Assembly (NCBI GenBank): GCA_024233005.1
Contig: JACKQE010000013.1
Span: 106,378 to 170,377, forward strand
Length of the DNA: 64,000 bases
Source of the DNA: Akkermansiaceae bacterium
GTDB lineage: Bacteria; Verrucomicrobiota; Verrucomicrobiia; Verrucomicrobiales; DEV007
Direction: 5' to 3'
Numbering within the stretch: the stretch's first letter is position 1; each line of letters opens with the position of its first letter. The notes beneath the pieces are model-generated. The model had not been told where the DNA came from. It did no database searches and saw only the letters and a list, made by a program, of their open reading frames with translations. The translations under genes and the position numbers were made by a program. This document shows, piece after piece, positions 44,928 through 54,431 of this stretch.

Positions 44928-45710
44928 ATGAAAACGCCCCTCTGCAACGCCCTCACGATGGTCGCGGCTCTCCTGCTGACCACCCGCCTATCCACCGCGG
45001 CCGATCCGTCCCCGACCAAGGCAAAACCCGAGGCCGGTTCCCGTGCCGAGGTAAAAAAGGGAGTGAACTGGACGTTCACCCCCAATCCCAGCCTACCCAA
45101 CGTCCTCATCCTGGGAGACTCGATCTCCATCGGCTACACGCTACAGGTGCGAGCGCTGCTACAGGGCAAAGCGAACGTCTACCGCCCCACCTCACCTGAC
45201 GGCACAAAGCCAGTCAATTGCAGCGGCACGACCTCGGGAGTCAAAAGTGTCGACCAGTGGCTGAGCGGTCACAAGTGGTCGGTCATCCATTTCAATTGGG
45301 GACTGCACGATCTGAAACATGTCGCCTCTCCCGGCTCCTCACAGAACACCAACTCCCCCAGCGATCCCGTCCAGGCGACGGTGGAAGAATACAGTCGGAA
45401 TCTCGAAACCATCGTGGCAAAGCTCGAGGCGACCGGTGCCCGACTCATTTTCGCGACCACCACCCCGGTGGCACCAGGCACCACCAATCCCCTTCGTGAG
45501 GTCGATGCCCCGGGCCGCTACAACGCCGCGGCACTGAAGATCATGCAGGCCAAGGGCATCGCCGTGGATGATCTTTTTGCCTTCTGCGAGCCGCAGCTGG
45601 ACAAACTGCAGTTGCCAAAGAATGTCCACTTCACTCCGGCCGGATCCCAGGCCCTCGCCACCCAGGTAGCCAAGGCCATCGAGGCAGAGCTGATCGCGCT
45701 ACCGAAATGA
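44928..45710 (+). CDS. Exported SGNH/GDSL hydrolase
   Basis: 260 residues starting MKTPLCNALTMVAALLLTTR, with a signal peptide. The SGNH blocks are NVLILGDSISIGYTLQV (nucleophile Ser in GDS, block I), an HFNWGLHDL element for the block III Asn region, and PKNVHFTPAGSQALA at the C-terminus (block V His, with Asp replaced by Asn just before it). Family members are lipases, esterases and carbohydrate deacetylases; here a carbohydrate esterase is likely by context. It follows the alpha/beta hydrolase after a gap that holds a coding remnant. Confidence 0.85.
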   Translation: MKTPLCNALTMVAALLLTTRLSTAADPSPTKAKPEAGSRAEVKKGVNWTFTPNPSLPNVLILGDSISIGYTLQVRALLQGKANVYRPTSPDGTKPVNCSGTTSGVKSVDQWLSGHKWSVIHFNWGLHDLKHVASPGSSQNTNSPSDPVQATVEEYSRNLETIVAKLEATGARLIFATTTPVAPGTTNPLREVDAPGRYNAAALKIMQAKGIAVDDLFAFCEPQLDKLQLPKNVHFTPAGSQALATQVAKAIEAELIALPK

Positions 45711-45749
45711 TGTGATACGTTTCCGTTTTCGCCCTCCCTCCATCCGATC

Positions 45750-46784
45750 ATGAATCGTTCCCGCCCAAGCCGCCGTAGAATTCTCCAGAGTGCCGTCGGC
45801 GGAGCCGTTTCGGGGTTTCCCTTTGTGAGGGCTGGGGCTTCTCCGGTGCTTGGACAGGGCAATTACCGCTACCGGGTCGTTCCCGGCTGGGGCGTCCTCG
45901 GCGACGCGACCCCGGTGAAAAATTGCCACGGCATGGTGCGGGACCGCGAAGGACACCTCCTCCTCTTCACCGATCACACGGCGAACAACCTGATCGTCTA
46001 TGACAAAAAGGGGCGTCTTGTCCACAAGTGGGGCCATGCCTTTCCCGGAGCGCATGGACTTTCCATCATCACGGAAGGCGAACGCGAAGTTCTCTATCTG
46101 ACGGACCTGCAGAGACACCTCGTCGCCAAAACCACCCTCGATGGCGAGATCCTCCAGGAATGGCATTGGCCGGAGGAGACCGGCAAATACGAGAAGGAAG
46201 ACCAGTACCGCCCTTCCTGGACTCTCCACCTTCCGGATGGCGGCTTTTTTGTGCTCGACGGCTATGGCCGAGATTACATCATTCGTTATGATGCGTCGGG
46301 CAAATGGCAAGGCATCTCTGGAGGAGCGGAAGGAGGGATCGTCCACTGGGGTCCTCACGGTGGCATGACGGACCTGCGCGACGGGAAGGATCCCACCCTG
46401 CTGATCGCGATGAGCGACCAACAGTATTTGCTGCGTCTGGATTTGGATGGCCGGCAGTTGATGAAAACCGATCTGCCCGGAGGCAATCCCCGCCAGATCA
46501 GACGGCATGACGGCGTCTATTTTGTTGCCCACCTGGCCGACAATTGGCCCAAGGACCGGAACTCCAGGGGCTTCGTCTCCGTCCTCGATGCGGACCTCCG
46601 GGTGCTCTCCAATATCGCCGGAACCCCTCCTGTCTATGGAGACGACGGACACCTGCAGACCATGAGACACCAGGAGGAGGTTTTTCTTCATCCCCACGAC
46701 CTCACCGTCGATGAGGAGGGCAGCCTCTATGTCGCCCAGTTCGCCTCGGGGAACACCTACCCGATCAAGTTGGAGCGCGTCTGA
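45750..46784 (+). CDS. Tat-exported NHL-like beta-propeller protein (copy 2)
   Basis: 344 residues with a twin-arginine leader (MNRSRPSRRRILQSAVGG). Propeller blades are visible, e.g. NCHGMVRDREGHLLLFTDHT, YLTDLQRHLVAKTTLDGEIL and MLRQEEVFLHPHDLTV-like sequence near the end (DGHLQTMRHQEEVFLHPHDL). It is a clear paralogue of the protein at 34593-35666. It ends 19 bp before the convergent thioredoxin-protease gene. The two propellers bracket the glycan catabolic genes, so they may bind the same substrate or complex at the cell surface; this is inference from position only. Confidence 0.82.
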   Translation: MNRSRPSRRRILQSAVGGAVSGFPFVRAGASPVLGQGNYRYRVVPGWGVLGDATPVKNCHGMVRDREGHLLLFTDHTANNLIVYDKKGRLVHKWGHAFPGAHGLSIITEGEREVLYLTDLQRHLVAKTTLDGEILQEWHWPEETGKYEKEDQYRPSWTLHLPDGGFFVLDGYGRDYIIRYDASGKWQGISGGAEGGIVHWGPHGGMTDLRDGKDPTLLIAMSDQQYLLRLDLDGRQLMKTDLPGGNPRQIRRHDGVYFVAHLADNWPKDRNSRGFVSVLDADLRVLSNIAGTPPVYGDDGHLQTMRHQEEVFLHPHDLTVDEEGSLYVAQFASGNTYPIKLERV

Positions 46785-46803
46785 CCGAACCGAACGGCCG
46801 GAC

Positions 46804-48954
46804 TTATTTCGCCAGAAGGGAGAGCACCGTCCTGGAGGGGATGGCACCATGGAGAATGAGCAGAGGGTCGTTGTTGAAGCGCCCTCCCTTGTTCCCGCCC
46901 GCGGTGGCTGGGGTGGTGGAATTCCCCTCATGAAGCGGCGAAATGGTCGCGACATGCCCGATCACATTTCCGAATCCATCAAGGAGGGCCGCCCCGCTGC
47001 TGCCGGGCGCCCAGTCAGTACTGACATTCATCCGGAGATCGGACGGAGGAACACCTTCCACCGATTTCGCTCCCTTGTCACGGTTCACCAGAAAACGGTT
47101 CACGATACCGCTGCTGAAGTAGTTCTTTTCCTGCAGAGGATTGCTCAAACAATAGGCGGTGTCCCCCACCTCCACATCAGTGCTGAGTGCCAGCGGTTTC
47201 AGCGCGGCCTCCTTGAGCCTCATGATGATGGAATCGCTGCGGACATCGCCTGCGATGACTCCGGCGATCGGGAGGAACCGGCCACCGCTGTCCACGGCCA
47301 CGAAATACCCTTCCTTCAGAGTATCCGGAGGATCGCTGAGATGCCAGGCTGTGGCAAAGGCATCGGCGGCGATCGGGTAGGCCCCGGAAAGTTTGATATG
47401 CCAGTGATCGCAGCGGGTGCAACGGTAGAACCATCCTGCGGAAAGGTAGCGGTCTCTGGCCAGACGGGCGATCTGCCGCCCAGTCAATGGCTCGGTCGAA
47501 GGCCGGGCCAAATCCAACGGACCAGAGGTCGGAGATTCGCGGGAGGCCAGAAAGGCTGCGGAGGAAAGCAGCAGCCCGCTTTTTTGGGCATCTTGTGCTT
47601 TGGCAATGAGCGGATCCTCGACCCGCACGGGAGCCGCCCCACCGGGAGTGCCACCTTCCGGCATGGCTTTGACCGCTGCCGGAGTCGAAGGGGCGGAGGT
47701 TTTCCCGGTGACCGCTTTCTCCACCGCATCCCGTAACCCGGTTCCGCGGAGTTCGGCGCCCGCCGCCGTGATCACCCCGGTCGTGCCGTTGACAAGAAAG
47801 GCCGAGGGAATGCTGTGAACGTTGTATTTCCCGGCGATTTCTGCCTGCCAGCCCTTGCCGTCACAGATCTGAGGCCAGGGCATTTCATTTTGCTTGGTGA
47901 ATCGGGCCAGCTTCTCCAGAGAGTCGGCGTTGTCGAGGCTGACTCCAAGGATCTCAAAGCCCTTGTCGTGGAACTCCCCATAGACTTTCCGGATCTCCGG
48001 CAGTTCCCGCAGGCAGGGACCGCACCAGGTGGCCCAGAAGTCCAGCAGGACGGTTTTGCCCTGGTAGTCACCGGGAAACCGGATGGTCTGCCCGGAGGTC
48101 GTGACGGCTTCAAAGGCCACCGGCGGACTGCCAGCGGTCAACGTGGGAGCCGGCTTGGTTTCTTCGACCACCTTGTCGGACTTGATGATCCGCAGGTCTT
48201 CACCGGAAGCGGTGAGACCGTCCACTTCGTAGGTGATTCCACCGATGTTGAACGGTTTGCGGACATCGAACTTCTCGGACCTGTCATCGTATTTCCCATC
48301 CCCATTGAGGTCGAGCAGGAGATTGACCAGGGACTTGTCGCCCTCCTTCCCTCTGAAATCTCCGGTGGCGGCCGCATCATCAAGCATCGCCGGATAGGTC
48401 TTTTCACCGATCACCGCCTTCCCGGCATAGCCCCAGTCCCGGTAATAGAGGAGCATGGTCGCCGCATCGGAGCGCTGCGCTGGATCAAAGCGGTAGATCT
48501 GGATCTGGACTTCACTTCGTCCGTTCTTCCGCTCCAGCGATAGTTTCGCCCGCCCGGAATAGGAGGTGCTTTCCTTTCCATTGAGGGTCCGGGTCCGGGC
48601 TTCCCAGACCGCGGGAGGATCATCGTTGAGGTCGCCGTTGCCATTGGTGTCGACCCAGAGACGCTGGGGCCCACCGGCCGGCTGATCGATCACGAGCAGG
48701 ACTTTTTGACGTGCCTCCGCGGGTCCAAAAGGAATTTCCCCGTAGAGAGGATTGCTGATGCCCTCGGGAGCTTTTTTCAATCCGGCCGGCGAGGCTGGCC
48801 CGAGGGCCAGTCGCTGGGGATTGTAGTAGCGGAATTTGGGGGTGGCATCGGCGGACATCCACTCCAAGTTCACTTCCTGCGCAGGTGACACTCCAGCGAG
48901 GAGCAGTAGCATTCCCAAACAGGATTGACCGGGGCAACGGAGAGTTGTGTTCAT
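46804..48954 (-). CDS. Exported thioredoxin-like (TlpA) and trypsin-like serine protease fusion
   Basis: 716 residues from the ATG at 48954 (MNTTLRCPGQSCLGMLLLLA) with a signal peptide. The N-terminal part (30-270) is an unrecognised beta-rich domain with two Asp-rich loops (VDTNGNGDLNDD, LDLNGDGKYDD). The thioredoxin domain (about 270-415) has the CGPC active site (C311/C314) in DFWATWCGPCLRELPE. A proline-rich linker leads to a DegP/trypsin-like domain (about 505-716) with H538 (DAFATAWHLSD), D574 (VRSDSIIMRL) and S653 in GSSGAALLDG. Two further Cys (CTRC, 512-515) precede it. Such a reductase-protease chain is unusual; a periplasmic redox-controlled protease is a reasonable guess. Confidence 0.88.
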   Translation of the reverse strand: MNTTLRCPGQSCLGMLLLLAGVSPAQEVNLEWMSADATPKFRYYNPQRLALGPASPAGLKKAPEGISNPLYGEIPFGPAEARQKVLLVIDQPAGGPQRLWVDTNGNGDLNDDPPAVWEARTRTLNGKESTSYSGRAKLSLERKNGRSEVQIQIYRFDPAQRSDAATMLLYYRDWGYAGKAVIGEKTYPAMLDDAAATGDFRGKEGDKSLVNLLLDLNGDGKYDDRSEKFDVRKPFNIGGITYEVDGLTASGEDLRIIKSDKVVEETKPAPTLTAGSPPVAFEAVTTSGQTIRFPGDYQGKTVLLDFWATWCGPCLRELPEIRKVYGEFHDKGFEILGVSLDNADSLEKLARFTKQNEMPWPQICDGKGWQAEIAGKYNVHSIPSAFLVNGTTGVITAAGAELRGTGLRDAVEKAVTGKTSAPSTPAAVKAMPEGGTPGGAAPVRVEDPLIAKAQDAQKSGLLLSSAAFLASRESPTSGPLDLARPSTEPLTGRQIARLARDRYLSAGWFYRCTRCDHWHIKLSGAYPIAADAFATAWHLSDPPDTLKEGYFVAVDSGGRFLPIAGVIAGDVRSDSIIMRLKEAALKPLALSTDVEVGDTAYCLSNPLQEKNYFSSGIVNRFLVNRDKGAKSVEGVPPSDLRMNVSTDWAPGSSGAALLDGFGNVIGHVATISPLHEGNSTTPATAGGNKGGRFNNDPLLILHGAIPSRTVLSLLAK

Positions 48955-49170
48955 CGTCAAAGCAGAGGAGTGGCGCTGAGACCGCTTATAGCCGGATCCC
49001 CCCTTCTCCGGCAAGAGAAAAGAAGGGGCCGGATCCCCCGAAAGGGACCAGCCCCGGCGGCAGTCGCAACAAGTGGCTGATTCCCGCATGTTTGATTTCG
49101 AGACAAACACCCCAATTTTACGTAGAATGCTCCCGGCGTGAACCAACCGCAGCGCCGCAGCCTCCCAGAC

Positions 49171-50973
49171 ATGAAATCTGTCCTTGCCCAGCTTTGCTCC
49201 TTGGCCTTGTTCGCGGGAACAACGGCCCCACTTCACTCCACTCCCTCCGGGCCTCTCAATCCGGAACGTCCTCGTCTTGCGATCTTCAATGGCAGTTCCC
49301 AGCCGATCGATGTTTTCTGGCTTCAGGACCACGACCAGCGAGAGGCCAACGGTTCCGTGGCACCCGGGAAAGACACCGTCATCACCACGACACTGGGACA
49401 CCGTTTCGTCATCGTGGGCCGGACGGACAAAACAGAATCCGTGGTGACCAGCGAGCTGCTGGTGCAGGCGTTCCGTTTCGACCCGCGGAGCCAGACCGGG
49501 GCTCCCGACTTTTACACCCAGATGGTCAAGGCTGAGGGATTTCCCATTGTGGCCTCAGGCAGGGTCAATCCCTATGCGCTCAAAGAAGCGGCTTTCATTG
49601 TGGACATGATGTTGGCGAAACGTCCCGATGTGCGGTCCGCGATGATCCGGAGCGGGGCCCGGCTCTGCATACTGGCCCATGATGAATTCACCACCGGCCA
49701 ACCGGAATGGGCCCATCTCGGGACGGAACCGCATCCCGACTTCCCCGACATCGCCCCCGGGGACTACTGGGACGCACGGGCCCGCGGCATGGGAGGCAGC
49801 CTGACCGATCCTTACTGCTCCTGCGCGGAGGAAAATGTGCTGGGATACCCCGGCGATCCCTATGCCGCCGAATCGATCCTGATCCATGAGTTCGCCCACA
49901 ACATGCACCTGCGCGGGATGGTCAATGTGGATCCGACTTTCGACCACCGGCTGCGTGAGACCTACCAGCAAGCCATGAAAGCCGGGCTTTGGAAAGGCAA
50001 GTATGCCAGCGTGAACCACCATGAATACTTCGCCGAGGGGGTGCAGTCCTGGTTCGACAACAACCGGGAGAACGATCATGACCACAATCATGTCAACACC
50101 CGCGCCGAACTGCTTGCCTACGATCCGGGACTCGCCGCGAGGTGCCGCGAGGTCTTCGGCGACACCGAACTGAAATACACCAAGCCCGCCACCCGGCTGA
50201 CCGGTCACATGGCTGGCTACGATCCCTCCAAAGCGCCCACCTTTGTCTGGCCCGAACGTCTCAAAGTGGCCAAGGCTCAGATCCGGGCCGCTGCGGAAGC
50301 CCGTGACCAGCAAGCAAATGCCCGCGAAAGCCGTGAGATTTCGGGATGGACCGTGCAGATTCGAAGGGAGCTGTTGGAGGAGGGAAACCGGGGAGCCACG
50401 GAACGCGCCCTGGTGCTGCTAAAGGCACAGCTTGATGAAATCGTGCGGGTCGTGCCCGCCGCCGCCGTTTCGGAACTGCGGAAAGTGCCCCTCTGGTTTT
50501 CACCGCCGTATCCCCACACGCCCCCCCGGGCGGAATACCATCCCGGAGCCGAATGGCTGACCAGCAACGGTCGGGATCCCGTGATGGTGAAAGGTGTCGA
50601 GTTCACCAATGCCCGCGTCTTCGAAGCCGAGACCCGCCGGATGCCGAATTTCGCGCTCCACGAACTGGCTCACGCCTATCACGACCGCTTCCTGCCGAAG
50701 GGCTTCGGCAATGAGGACGTCCGGGCGGCCTATGAGAAAGCCAAAGCCTCCGGCAGTTACGACCATGTCGAACGGCAGGATTCCGAGGGACGGAAGCGGA
50801 TGGACCGCGCCTATGCGCTGACCAATCCCCAGGAGTATTTTGCCGAGACCACGGAGGCTTACTTCTCCCGGAATGATTTTTTTCCCTACGACCGCGTCCA
50901 GCTGGAACAGCACGATCCCGCGGGCCACGCGCTGATCCAAAAAGTCTGGGGCGTGGCCACGAAAGCTCCTTGA
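49171..50973 (+). CDS. Exported VHL-beta domain protein with two HExxH metallopeptidase modules
   Basis: 600 residues from the ATG at 49171 (MKSVLAQLCSLALFAGTTAP); a GTG 11 codons upstream is an alternative. A signal peptide is followed by a von Hippel-Lindau beta-type domain (about residues 33-83: RLAIFNGSSQPIDVFWLQDH...LGHRFVIVG). Next comes a first zinc-peptidase module with HEFAH at 239-243 and HHEYFAEG at 284-290. A second module has HELAHAYH at 497 and NPQEYFAETTEAYF at about 555. Both repeat the HExxH plus EYFAE layout, which argues for an internal duplication. Substrate unknown. It is followed 23 bp later by the DUF4838 gene. Confidence 0.82.
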   Translation: MKSVLAQLCSLALFAGTTAPLHSTPSGPLNPERPRLAIFNGSSQPIDVFWLQDHDQREANGSVAPGKDTVITTTLGHRFVIVGRTDKTESVVTSELLVQAFRFDPRSQTGAPDFYTQMVKAEGFPIVASGRVNPYALKEAAFIVDMMLAKRPDVRSAMIRSGARLCILAHDEFTTGQPEWAHLGTEPHPDFPDIAPGDYWDARARGMGGSLTDPYCSCAEENVLGYPGDPYAAESILIHEFAHNMHLRGMVNVDPTFDHRLRETYQQAMKAGLWKGKYASVNHHEYFAEGVQSWFDNNRENDHDHNHVNTRAELLAYDPGLAARCREVFGDTELKYTKPATRLTGHMAGYDPSKAPTFVWPERLKVAKAQIRAAAEARDQQANARESREISGWTVQIRRELLEEGNRGATERALVLLKAQLDEIVRVVPAAAVSELRKVPLWFSPPYPHTPPRAEYHPGAEWLTSNGRDPVMVKGVEFTNARVFEAETRRMPNFALHELAHAYHDRFLPKGFGNEDVRAAYEKAKASGSYDHVERQDSEGRKRMDRAYALTNPQEYFAETTEAYFSRNDFFPYDRVQLEQHDPAGHALIQKVWGVATKAP

Positions 50974-50996
50974 AACTCACCTACTGCCCCCTTGCC

Positions 50997-53900
50997 ATGA
51001 CCATGCGACTCCCCGTTCTCCTTTTCCTGATCTGTCTTCCCCCCGGCACCACCCTGGCCCAGGAGGCCTTCCTTGTCGAAAACGGACAGCCCCGGGCCCG
51101 GATCATCATCGCGGAAGCGCCTCCCCGCACGGTCCGCCTCGCGGCTCAGGAACTGCAGGATCAGGTGGCCAAAATTTCCGGGGTCAAGCTGCCCATCGTG
51201 ACCCAACCGGACGAAAGGAGCACGAGGATTTTCGTCGGCCGCAGCCCCTACACCGATGCCCTGAAGCTGACCCCGGTGGATCTGAAATACGGGGCCTACC
51301 GGATCGTGTCCGGCGGCGACTGGCTGGCCCTGCTCGGGGATGACTCGGACTTTGTCCCGATCGAACCCTGGGCGAAGAACAACGACGGCGTCGCCAGTGG
51401 ATGGCTGCAAAGGGAATGGGACAAGATCACGGGCGCCCAATGGGGCGTGCCCAATGGCGGCATGTACAAAAACCGTATCCGCCTGCCCGGCACCATCGGC
51501 AAGCCGGAAGGGGCCACGACAGCAAAGAACGAGACTCTGGACCTCTGGGGGTTCGATGAGCGCGGTTCCTTCAATGCCGTCTGCGGGTATCTGCGCAGCC
51601 TCGGCATGCGCTGGTATCTCCCCGGGGAGCTCGGCGAGATGGTGCCGTCCTTGAAAACCCTGCCCCTTCCGAACATCGACCAAACCGTCCAGCCGGATTT
51701 TCCAGTGCGGCGTTTCAATGTCCGGTTTGGCACCAATGGATACGACACGGCCCTGTGGGCGATGCATTTGGGGCTGCGCGATCCGAACGGCCTCCAGGTG
51801 GCGCACGGCATGGATCGCATGACGCACCGCGACGAGATTCTGGCCGCCCATCCGGAATGGTTCGCCCTTTACGGGGGCAAACGCCAAACTCAACCCGGAC
51901 AGAGGCTGAACCAGCTTTGTTATTCCAATGAGGAACTCTTCCAGGAAACGGTGAAATATGCCCGCGCCCAATTTGACCACTACGATCTGGAGTCCGTCTC
52001 GATCATGCCACCGGATGGCTACACGTCGATCTGCCAATGCGATCTCTGCAAAGGCAAGGACACGCCGGACCGCGCCGATCGCGGGCATTTGTCGGATTAT
52101 GTCTGGGACTTCGTCAACCGTGTGGCCAAGGAGGTCGGCAAGACTCATCCCGCCAAAAAAATCCTCTGTTGTGCCTATGGCTCCTACACCCTGCCGCCAC
52201 TGAAAATCGACCAATTGGAACCCAACGTGCTGGTCTGCATCGTGGGGGGGCGCCGCCCCGTCAACAAATGGGTCGGTCTCAGCAAGGGCGATGGCGACTC
52301 CGCCCCCGCGGCGCTGCGGGCCGCCTGGCTCAAAAAGACCGTCAATCCAATCCTGATCTTCGAGAACTATCCTTTCACCGACCGGGGCTGGTACCTGCCA
52401 TCGTATGTCCCGCATGCCTTTGGCGATACCGTCAACGCCACCAAAGGCATTTCCCAGGGGGAGGACATCTGGCTTAGCATGCGGCAGGATTTTGACAAGG
52501 TCGCGATCGGTTACAACCACTTTCCCGTATATTTCACAGCACGCATGTATTGGGGAGGCAAAGATGCGGATGTGGATGCGATGTTCCGTGAGTACTGCCA
52601 CCTCTTTTACGGCCCCGCCGAGCAGGAGATGCTCGAGTTCTTCACCTTCTGCGAAGCAAACTGGCAGGATATGGAAGAGGACAAGGCGAAGGCGGACCGG
52701 GCGCTCGATCTCTTCGCCATCGCAAAAAAGGCGGCGATTGGCGACCCGGTCTGCGCCAAACGGATTGCCCTGATCGATGACTATCTCAAAGGACTCCGCA
52801 ACAAGAGCACGCAACTCGGGCAGAAACGCGGCCCCGTTCCAGCCCTCCGGCTGGTGGGCGATGCGCCGGGCATCGTCATTGACGGGAAGCTCGATGATGC
52901 CTATTGGCAGAGATGCCCGGTTGCCGCAACCGGCAAGCTGCGGGAACTGCAAACCGGACGCCAGCCCGTCTACGGCACTTCCATCAAATCCGGATGGTGG
53001 GGCGGCAATCTCTACTTCGCGATCGAGTGCGACGAACCCTCCGGAGAAAAACCCAACAATACCAGCACCAACGAGGATGATTCCGCCCTCTGGTACGGCG
53101 ATGTGGTGGAGATCCTGTTGGAGACCGAATCCCATTCCTACTACCAGATCGCCATCAGTCCCTCCGGTGTCCTCACCGATCTGGATCGCGGCGCTGGAAA
53201 GTCGCTGGGGTTCGGTTGGGACTCACAGGCTGAGGTGGTGACGAACATTGCCGATGGTCGTTGGACCATCGAAATCCGCATTCCGGTGACGGAGGATGAG
53301 AACGATCCCCTGCACCAGATCATCGGGCGAAAGCCGATCCCCAGCCTGCCCTGGCATTTGAATGTCTGCCGGCAGCGCATCCGCGAAAACGGCACGGAAC
53401 TCTCCGCCTTCTCCCCCACTGGAGTCGGGAACTTTCATGACGTGATGAAGTTCGCTCATTTCTATGACGGCAAGTCCACGAAGTTCGAAGCGGCGACGCT
53501 GGAGAATGATTTTCTGGAGGATTTCCGCACCGCGTCCGACCTCGCCTTCCGCAGCCGTCACGCCGAAGCGCTGCCCCTTTTCACCTCCCTTGCGGAGCGC
53601 AAGGACGCCACCGAATTCCAAAAAGCCGCCGTCCTCGAGCTCGCCGCCGCCAGCGCACGGAGTCTGAAAAACGCCCCTCTCGCTGATGAACTGGCCGCGC
53701 GGATTCCTGTCGAGGCAGTCCGCAAAACCGTCGACATGCTGAACCGGTTGGCACAGCGGAAGGCGGGAGAGGTCATCACCAAATTCGGCACCGAAGACAT
53801 CGGCGCCTGGCCGTTCTGGAAAGCGGGGGATGGCTACTTCGCGCGGGGCCGTGCCTACTCTGAATCGGGAGAGGGAACGAAGGCCGAAGCCGACCTGCTC

Positions 53901-54326
53901 CGGGCACTCGACCACCTGACGGATGAAAAGGTCCTCATCGATGTCTGGATGGCTCTCGGCACGAACCGCGAGAACAATCTGAGGGACCCCGGGAAGGCCA
54001 TCGATGCCTATGCCAATATCACCGCGATGACCCGCTACAACGGCAGCGCCACCTACTACCGGGCGGTGCAGCTCGCGGTAAAACTGCTGGCAGAAAAAGG
54101 CCGGTTCGACGAAGCAGCAGCCACCCTCGACAAGATCAAGTTCGACGTCCTGCGCGGCACCTGGCGCGGAACCATGCTGATCACCCGTGGTCAACTGCTT
54201 GCCACCGCCGGCCGGAAGGACGAGGCCAGAGCGGTCTACCAGGCCATGCTGGTCGATCCGGCGGTGGAGGAAGTCCACCGCAAAGCCGCCCGCGAGGCCC
54301 TCGGAGCCCTCGGCAAGGCGGAATGA
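50997..54326 (+). CDS. Large secreted DUF4838 protein with CBM9-like and TPR-like regions
   Basis: 1109 residues from the ATG at 50997 (MTMRLPVLLFLICLPPGTTL). A signal peptide is followed by an alpha-glucuronidase/GH20b-like N-terminal domain (ARIIIAEAPPRTVRLAAQEL). The DUF4838 TIM-barrel-like domain (about 230-560) includes FNVRFGTNGYDTALWAMHLG, SVSIMPPDGYTSICQCDLC and DYVWDFVNRVAKEVGK. A CBM9-like beta domain (about 620-820: PGIVIDGKLDDAYWQRCPVA) follows, and the C-terminus is helical TPR-like (about 840-1105). DUF4838 proteins are thought to be glycoside hydrolases or related carbohydrate-active proteins; activity is unproven. Transcribed with the upstream metallopeptidase. Confidence 0.88.
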   Translation: MTMRLPVLLFLICLPPGTTLAQEAFLVENGQPRARIIIAEAPPRTVRLAAQELQDQVAKISGVKLPIVTQPDERSTRIFVGRSPYTDALKLTPVDLKYGAYRIVSGGDWLALLGDDSDFVPIEPWAKNNDGVASGWLQREWDKITGAQWGVPNGGMYKNRIRLPGTIGKPEGATTAKNETLDLWGFDERGSFNAVCGYLRSLGMRWYLPGELGEMVPSLKTLPLPNIDQTVQPDFPVRRFNVRFGTNGYDTALWAMHLGLRDPNGLQVAHGMDRMTHRDEILAAHPEWFALYGGKRQTQPGQRLNQLCYSNEELFQETVKYARAQFDHYDLESVSIMPPDGYTSICQCDLCKGKDTPDRADRGHLSDYVWDFVNRVAKEVGKTHPAKKILCCAYGSYTLPPLKIDQLEPNVLVCIVGGRRPVNKWVGLSKGDGDSAPAALRAAWLKKTVNPILIFENYPFTDRGWYLPSYVPHAFGDTVNATKGISQGEDIWLSMRQDFDKVAIGYNHFPVYFTARMYWGGKDADVDAMFREYCHLFYGPAEQEMLEFFTFCEANWQDMEEDKAKADRALDLFAIAKKAAIGDPVCAKRIALIDDYLKGLRNKSTQLGQKRGPVPALRLVGDAPGIVIDGKLDDAYWQRCPVAATGKLRELQTGRQPVYGTSIKSGWWGGNLYFAIECDEPSGEKPNNTSTNEDDSALWYGDVVEILLETESHSYYQIAISPSGVLTDLDRGAGKSLGFGWDSQAEVVTNIADGRWTIEIRIPVTEDENDPLHQIIGRKPIPSLPWHLNVCRQRIRENGTELSAFSPTGVGNFHDVMKFAHFYDGKSTKFEAATLENDFLEDFRTASDLAFRSRHAEALPLFTSLAERKDATEFQKAAVLELAAASARSLKNAPLADELAARIPVEAVRKTVDMLNRLAQRKAGEVITKFGTEDIGAWPFWKAGDGYFARGRAYSESGEGTKAEADLLRALDHLTDEKVLIDVWMALGTNRENNLRDPGKAIDAYANITAMTRYNGSATYYRAVQLAVKLLAEKGRFDEAAATLDKIKFDVLRGTWRGTMLITRGQLLATAGRKDEARAVYQAMLVDPAVEEVHRKAAREALGALGKAE

Positions 54327-54431
54327 CATCCCATTCCCGAAACCCGGACCGGAGCCGGACTCGGTGCGATTGGTGGATTGGAACCTTCTCCTCTCCCTCA
54401 AGTAGTGGCGCACCCAGACAACCCACCGAAG

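Noticed and set aside
50886..53135. A 749-codon minus-strand open frame
   Set aside because: Exact antisense of the metallopeptidase and DUF4838 genes, which have signal peptides and family motifs; no homology-like features in the antisense product.
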